Part shown: in pieces, positions 32,410-34,958 of the stretch
Layout: every line of letters starts with the position of its first letter
How positions within the stretch are numbered: position 1 is the stretch's first letter
Notes under the pieces: generated by a model
The model's database searches: none
What the model saw: the letters and a program-made list of their open reading frames with translations, nothing else
What the model was told of the DNA's origin: nothing
Made by a program: the position numbers and the translations under genes
Assembly: GCA_003232915.1 (NCBI GenBank)
Contig: QIKE01000063.1
Coordinates: 1-34,958 of the forward strand
From: Bacteroidota bacterium
GTDB taxonomy: Bacteria; Bacteroidota; Bacteroidia; Bacteroidales; F082
Direction of reading: 5' to 3'
Length of the DNA: 34,958 bases

Positions 32410-34958
32410 ATGAAGAAAATATTATTTTTATTATTGATAACAACCTTAACAATAGAAACCCAAAGGCTTTTTTCGCAAAACCAAGGAAGTTGGAATATTC
32501 CTTTTCAAAGTGGTTTCAATTGGGAAGTTACCAAATTACAGTTTGAAGACAACAACATTCAAACCGACTTTTTAAGTATAAGTAATTTACCGGAAAATAA
32601 TTATACGGTATATGTAAGCGACAATACATACCCTCCCGTAACACAAAAATCTTTTACTATTGATGTTAGCGAAAATCTTTATACTGATGATGATACGGTT
32701 AATATTTACGACTCAACGCAGGATTGGAATAACCAACAGAGAACTTTTAAATATGGTATTTATGTTCATGTAGGCGCCGACTTTAGCATTTCGAACAGCT
32801 ACCTGCAGTTCGGCCCCGAAGCCGAAATTATTGTGGAACAAGGTGCTAAACTTACCATCGACCATTCAACACTTACATATATAGCTAACTGTAACTGCTA
32901 TTGGAAAGGCATACAGGTGTGGGGCAACTCAACGGCAAGCCAGTATCCCGATGCAGAGGGTAATTACGCACAAGGATTTCTGGATATAAGAAACAATTCC
33001 GTTATCGAAAATTCTATTTCTGCGGTTGAACTTTGGAAGCTGGGCGACTGGAGTACCACAGGGGGAATTGTCCATGCCAGATCAACGCTCTTCCGTAACA
33101 ATACAAAAGCAATTAAAGCATTGTATTATCGGAATTTTAATCCTTACAGTACAAACCATGAAGAGGTGGATTACAATGCAACTTTTAAAAATTGTTCTTT
33201 CGAATTATCAGATAATTATTCCGGAACCGGAAAATTTTATAAACATGTTGACCTTGCCGAGGTAAGAGGCATTGATTTCGAAGGCTGTAACTTTAGCCTC
33301 GACCAAAATGCCCCCAATGTTTCCACATGGAATGCTGGAATAGACGGATATAATGCTGGCTACCGGGTAAACGACTACTGTAACAGCGATTATTTGCCCT
33401 GCCCCGACACATTCGTTGTTCGCTCTTCTTTCAGCGGTTTTTATTATGCCATTCGTACGGCAAATAGCACCAAACCCATGTCGCACATAGGTGTTTACGA
33501 TGCTAATTTTATCAACAACGGATACGGAATTTATTTGAGTGCAGTTTATGCTCCGGTTATCGTTAACGACAGCTTCGAGATTGGTGCTGTTGATGACTGT
33601 TTCGGCTACAAAGTAGGTGTGGGTATCCATCTTGATAACTCCAAATTGTTCTCTATTGAGCAAAACTATTTTGAAATCTATGCCTCCTCAATGCCGGCAC
33701 AAAATATCGGTATCCGCGTGAAAAATACCAACAACGCCGAAGATGAACTCTATAAAAACGATTTCAATACCCTTGATGTATCCATCCTGGCAGAAGGGAA
33801 AAACTGGTCGGGAAATAATAGATACGGCCTTGCCTATTACTGCAACAACAACCAAAACAACGAGTATGATTTTTATGTGAAAAAAATCGGACGTTATGAT
33901 GGCATTCAAAAATATCAAGGTTCCAATTCGCTGGTTGCCGGAAATACCTTTAGCACGGTTCCAAACGATATAGGAAACTTTGATAATGAGAGTAATTATA
34001 CAATTGATTACTATTACGATCAAAACAGCCAATATGAGTATCCTGCAAAACGTAAGAATGTTAATGAACACCCCGAATTATTAACAAAAGTTTGCCCTTC
34101 GCATTACGGCAACGGTAGCGATATTAGAATGAGCAGTATCGACTACCAACAGCGCGAAACCGACTACAACAATGCTTCGGCTTTCTACAACAGTGCCTCG
34201 GCAAGCTACGATGCGGCTTCCGATTTGGCAACCCGCAGCTATTGGGGCGGTAAAATGTCGTATTACAACACCAAAATGGCACGAGCGGCTTACGATATTA
34301 TTCGTAGTGATTTGGCCGACACCATAGCACACCCCGACAGGTTTAAAACATGGATGGAAAAGCTGAATACTTATGCATCGGCCGAAGCTATGGTGGACTT
34401 TTACCTGCAACAGGGCGATTACACCACGGCTCTAAACAAAGTGGACTTGCTGCCCTACCGCTTTACCTTTACGGCTTACGACAGAGTTGAATATCCGCTT
34501 TATAAGGATTTTAAACACAAACAGGCATCATGGTTATCCGACGGAAGAACAATATTCGACCTGACAACGGCCGAAATCAACAGTTTAATTGCCATTGCCG
34601 ACAGCAGCAAAGGAACGGCAGGTGCACAGGCTCGCGGTATCCTGCTGTTTGCTTACGATTCACTCTATTCTTATACCGATTTCCCCAGATCGCCAGGAGG
34701 AACTGTAAAATCAGCCAAAATTAACAGTGATTCAAATACAGGAAACAGTAGCTTGGTTGTTACCACCAAACCTAACCCTGCCAACAGTATGGTTACCTTT
34801 CAATATGTTTTACCCGATAATGTACAAAAGGCTATTATTGAACTTTATGATAACTTTGGCAAAAAAATAAACCGCATAACGGTTGATAAGGCAGGTGTTC
34901 ATTCGATTGATTGCTCTGATTTTCCGTCGGGCATTTATTTTTACCGCATATTGGCCGG
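32410..34958 (+). CDS. T9SS-sorted beta-helix surface protein (3' end cut by window)
   Basis: An open frame of 849 codons from ATG 32410 to the end of the window with no stop. A signal peptide (1-22, 'RLFS|QNQG') is followed by a region (~100-480) typical of right-handed parallel beta-helices: 'GAKLTIDHSTL', 'WKGIQVWGNS', 'LDIRNNSVIENSISAVEL', 'HARSTLFRNNTKAIKA', 'NCSFEL' and 'GCNFSL', meaning short turns of strands with repeated N residues. A helical region (~575-760, 'NNASAFYNSASASYDAASDLA') comes next. Residues from ~783 ('VTTKPNPANSMVTFQYVLPDN...YDNFGKKI...FPSGIYFYRILA') are a type A T9SS sorting domain, so only some 10-20 residues are probably missing. Likely a secreted, cell-surface adhesin or glycan-interacting protein; the target is unknown. 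Confidence 0.85.
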   Translation, partial: MKKILFLLLITTLTIETQRLFSQNQGSWNIPFQSGFNWEVTKLQFEDNNIQTDFLSISNLPENNYTVYVSDNTYPPVTQKSFTIDVSENLYTDDDTVNIYDSTQDWNNQQRTFKYGIYVHVGADFSISNSYLQFGPEAEIIVEQGAKLTIDHSTLTYIANCNCYWKGIQVWGNSTASQYPDAEGNYAQGFLDIRNNSVIENSISAVELWKLGDWSTTGGIVHARSTLFRNNTKAIKALYYRNFNPYSTNHEEVDYNATFKNCSFELSDNYSGTGKFYKHVDLAEVRGIDFEGCNFSLDQNAPNVSTWNAGIDGYNAGYRVNDYCNSDYLPCPDTFVVRSSFSGFYYAIRTANSTKPMSHIGVYDANFINNGYGIYLSAVYAPVIVNDSFEIGAVDDCFGYKVGVGIHLDNSKLFSIEQNYFEIYASSMPAQNIGIRVKNTNNAEDELYKNDFNTLDVSILAEGKNWSGNNRYGLAYYCNNNQNNEYDFYVKKIGRYDGIQKYQGSNSLVAGNTFSTVPNDIGNFDNESNYTIDYYYDQNSQYEYPAKRKNVNEHPELLTKVCPSHYGNGSDIRMSSIDYQQRETDYNNASAFYNSASASYDAASDLATRSYWGGKMSYYNTKMARAAYDIIRSDLADTIAHPDRFKTWMEKLNTYASAEAMVDFYLQQGDYTTALNKVDLLPYRFTFTAYDRVEYPLYKDFKHKQASWLSDGRTIFDLTTAEINSLIAIADSSKGTAGAQARGILLFAYDSLYSYTDFPRSPGGTVKSAKINSDSNTGNSSLVVTTKPNPANSMVTFQYVLPDNVQKAIIELYDNFGKKINRITVDKAGVHSIDCSDFPSGIYFYRILA

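Noticed and set aside
33208-34410. Three minus-strand open frames (33208-33663, 33688-34071, 34081-34410) opposite the beta-helix gene
   Set aside because: They are valine/isoleucine-rich antisense frames caused by the Asn/Asp-rich codons of the real gene; none has a recognised family or its own promoter.
1-34958. CRISPR arrays, insertion sequences, origins
   Set aside because: No regularly spaced repeats, transposase genes, terminal inverted repeats or DnaA-box clusters were found on reading both strands by eye.

Overview
The window looks like a chromosomal segment of a Bacteroidota bacterium, probably an anaerobic or facultative relative of the Bacteroidales. The evidence is type IX secretion (T9SS) C-terminal sorting domains on three secreted proteins, Bacteroidota-restricted families (DUF5777, DUF3822, a DUF2795-like small protein, BtuG/BtuH-like proteins), the purH-mreB-mreC-mreD gene order, many TAnnTTTG (-7) promoter elements, and a low GC content. 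No insertion sequence, prophage or CRISPR array was seen.

Region 1 (1-9050) is a respiratory locus. It holds a hexaheme lipoprotein with a collagen-like linker, a monoheme lipoprotein, a DUF5777 outer-membrane barrel, a class I cytochrome c, a NapC/NirT-like membrane cytochrome whose frame is broken near 4103, an FNR-type regulator on the minus strand, and a 1041-residue ResB-CcsA fusion that attaches heme to c-type cytochromes. Three FNR-like palindromes (54-67, 5795-5808, 5859-5872) flank the cluster. The regulator keeps the four cysteines and the E-x-x-S-R recognition helix of FNR, so the locus reads as an oxygen-controlled electron-transfer module, possibly a path across the cell envelope.

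Region 2 (9306-25710) is mostly housekeeping: an orphan MacB-type permease, purH, mreBCD (not followed by mrdA/rodA), a secreted protein of unknown function, a methyltransferase, an orphan LolD/MacB-type ATPase, a PduO-type cobalamin adenosyltransferase, a DUF2795-like protein, rsmD with DUF3822, a membrane-anchored unknown, an HsdR-N-like nuclease-fold protein, a PP-family phosphatase, gpmA, a NodB deacetylase, thpR, a PKD-fold lipoprotein and tRNA-Ala(GGC).

Region 3 (26156-31760, minus strand) is a vitamin B12 acquisition operon controlled by a cobalamin riboswitch (31597-31748). In transcription order it encodes a DUF4465 (BtuH-like) protein, a second secreted protein, a BtuB-like TonB-dependent receptor and a BtuG-like beta-propeller lipoprotein. 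The first two carry T9SS sorting domains where the Bacteroides B12-binding proteins are lipoproteins. This is the most notable system in the window, and the adenosyltransferase at 18413-18973 would act on the imported corrinoid.

Region 4 (31770-34958) has a 75-bp-period repeat pair, an unassigned leader and a large T9SS-sorted beta-helix-like surface protein cut by the window end just short of its stop codon.
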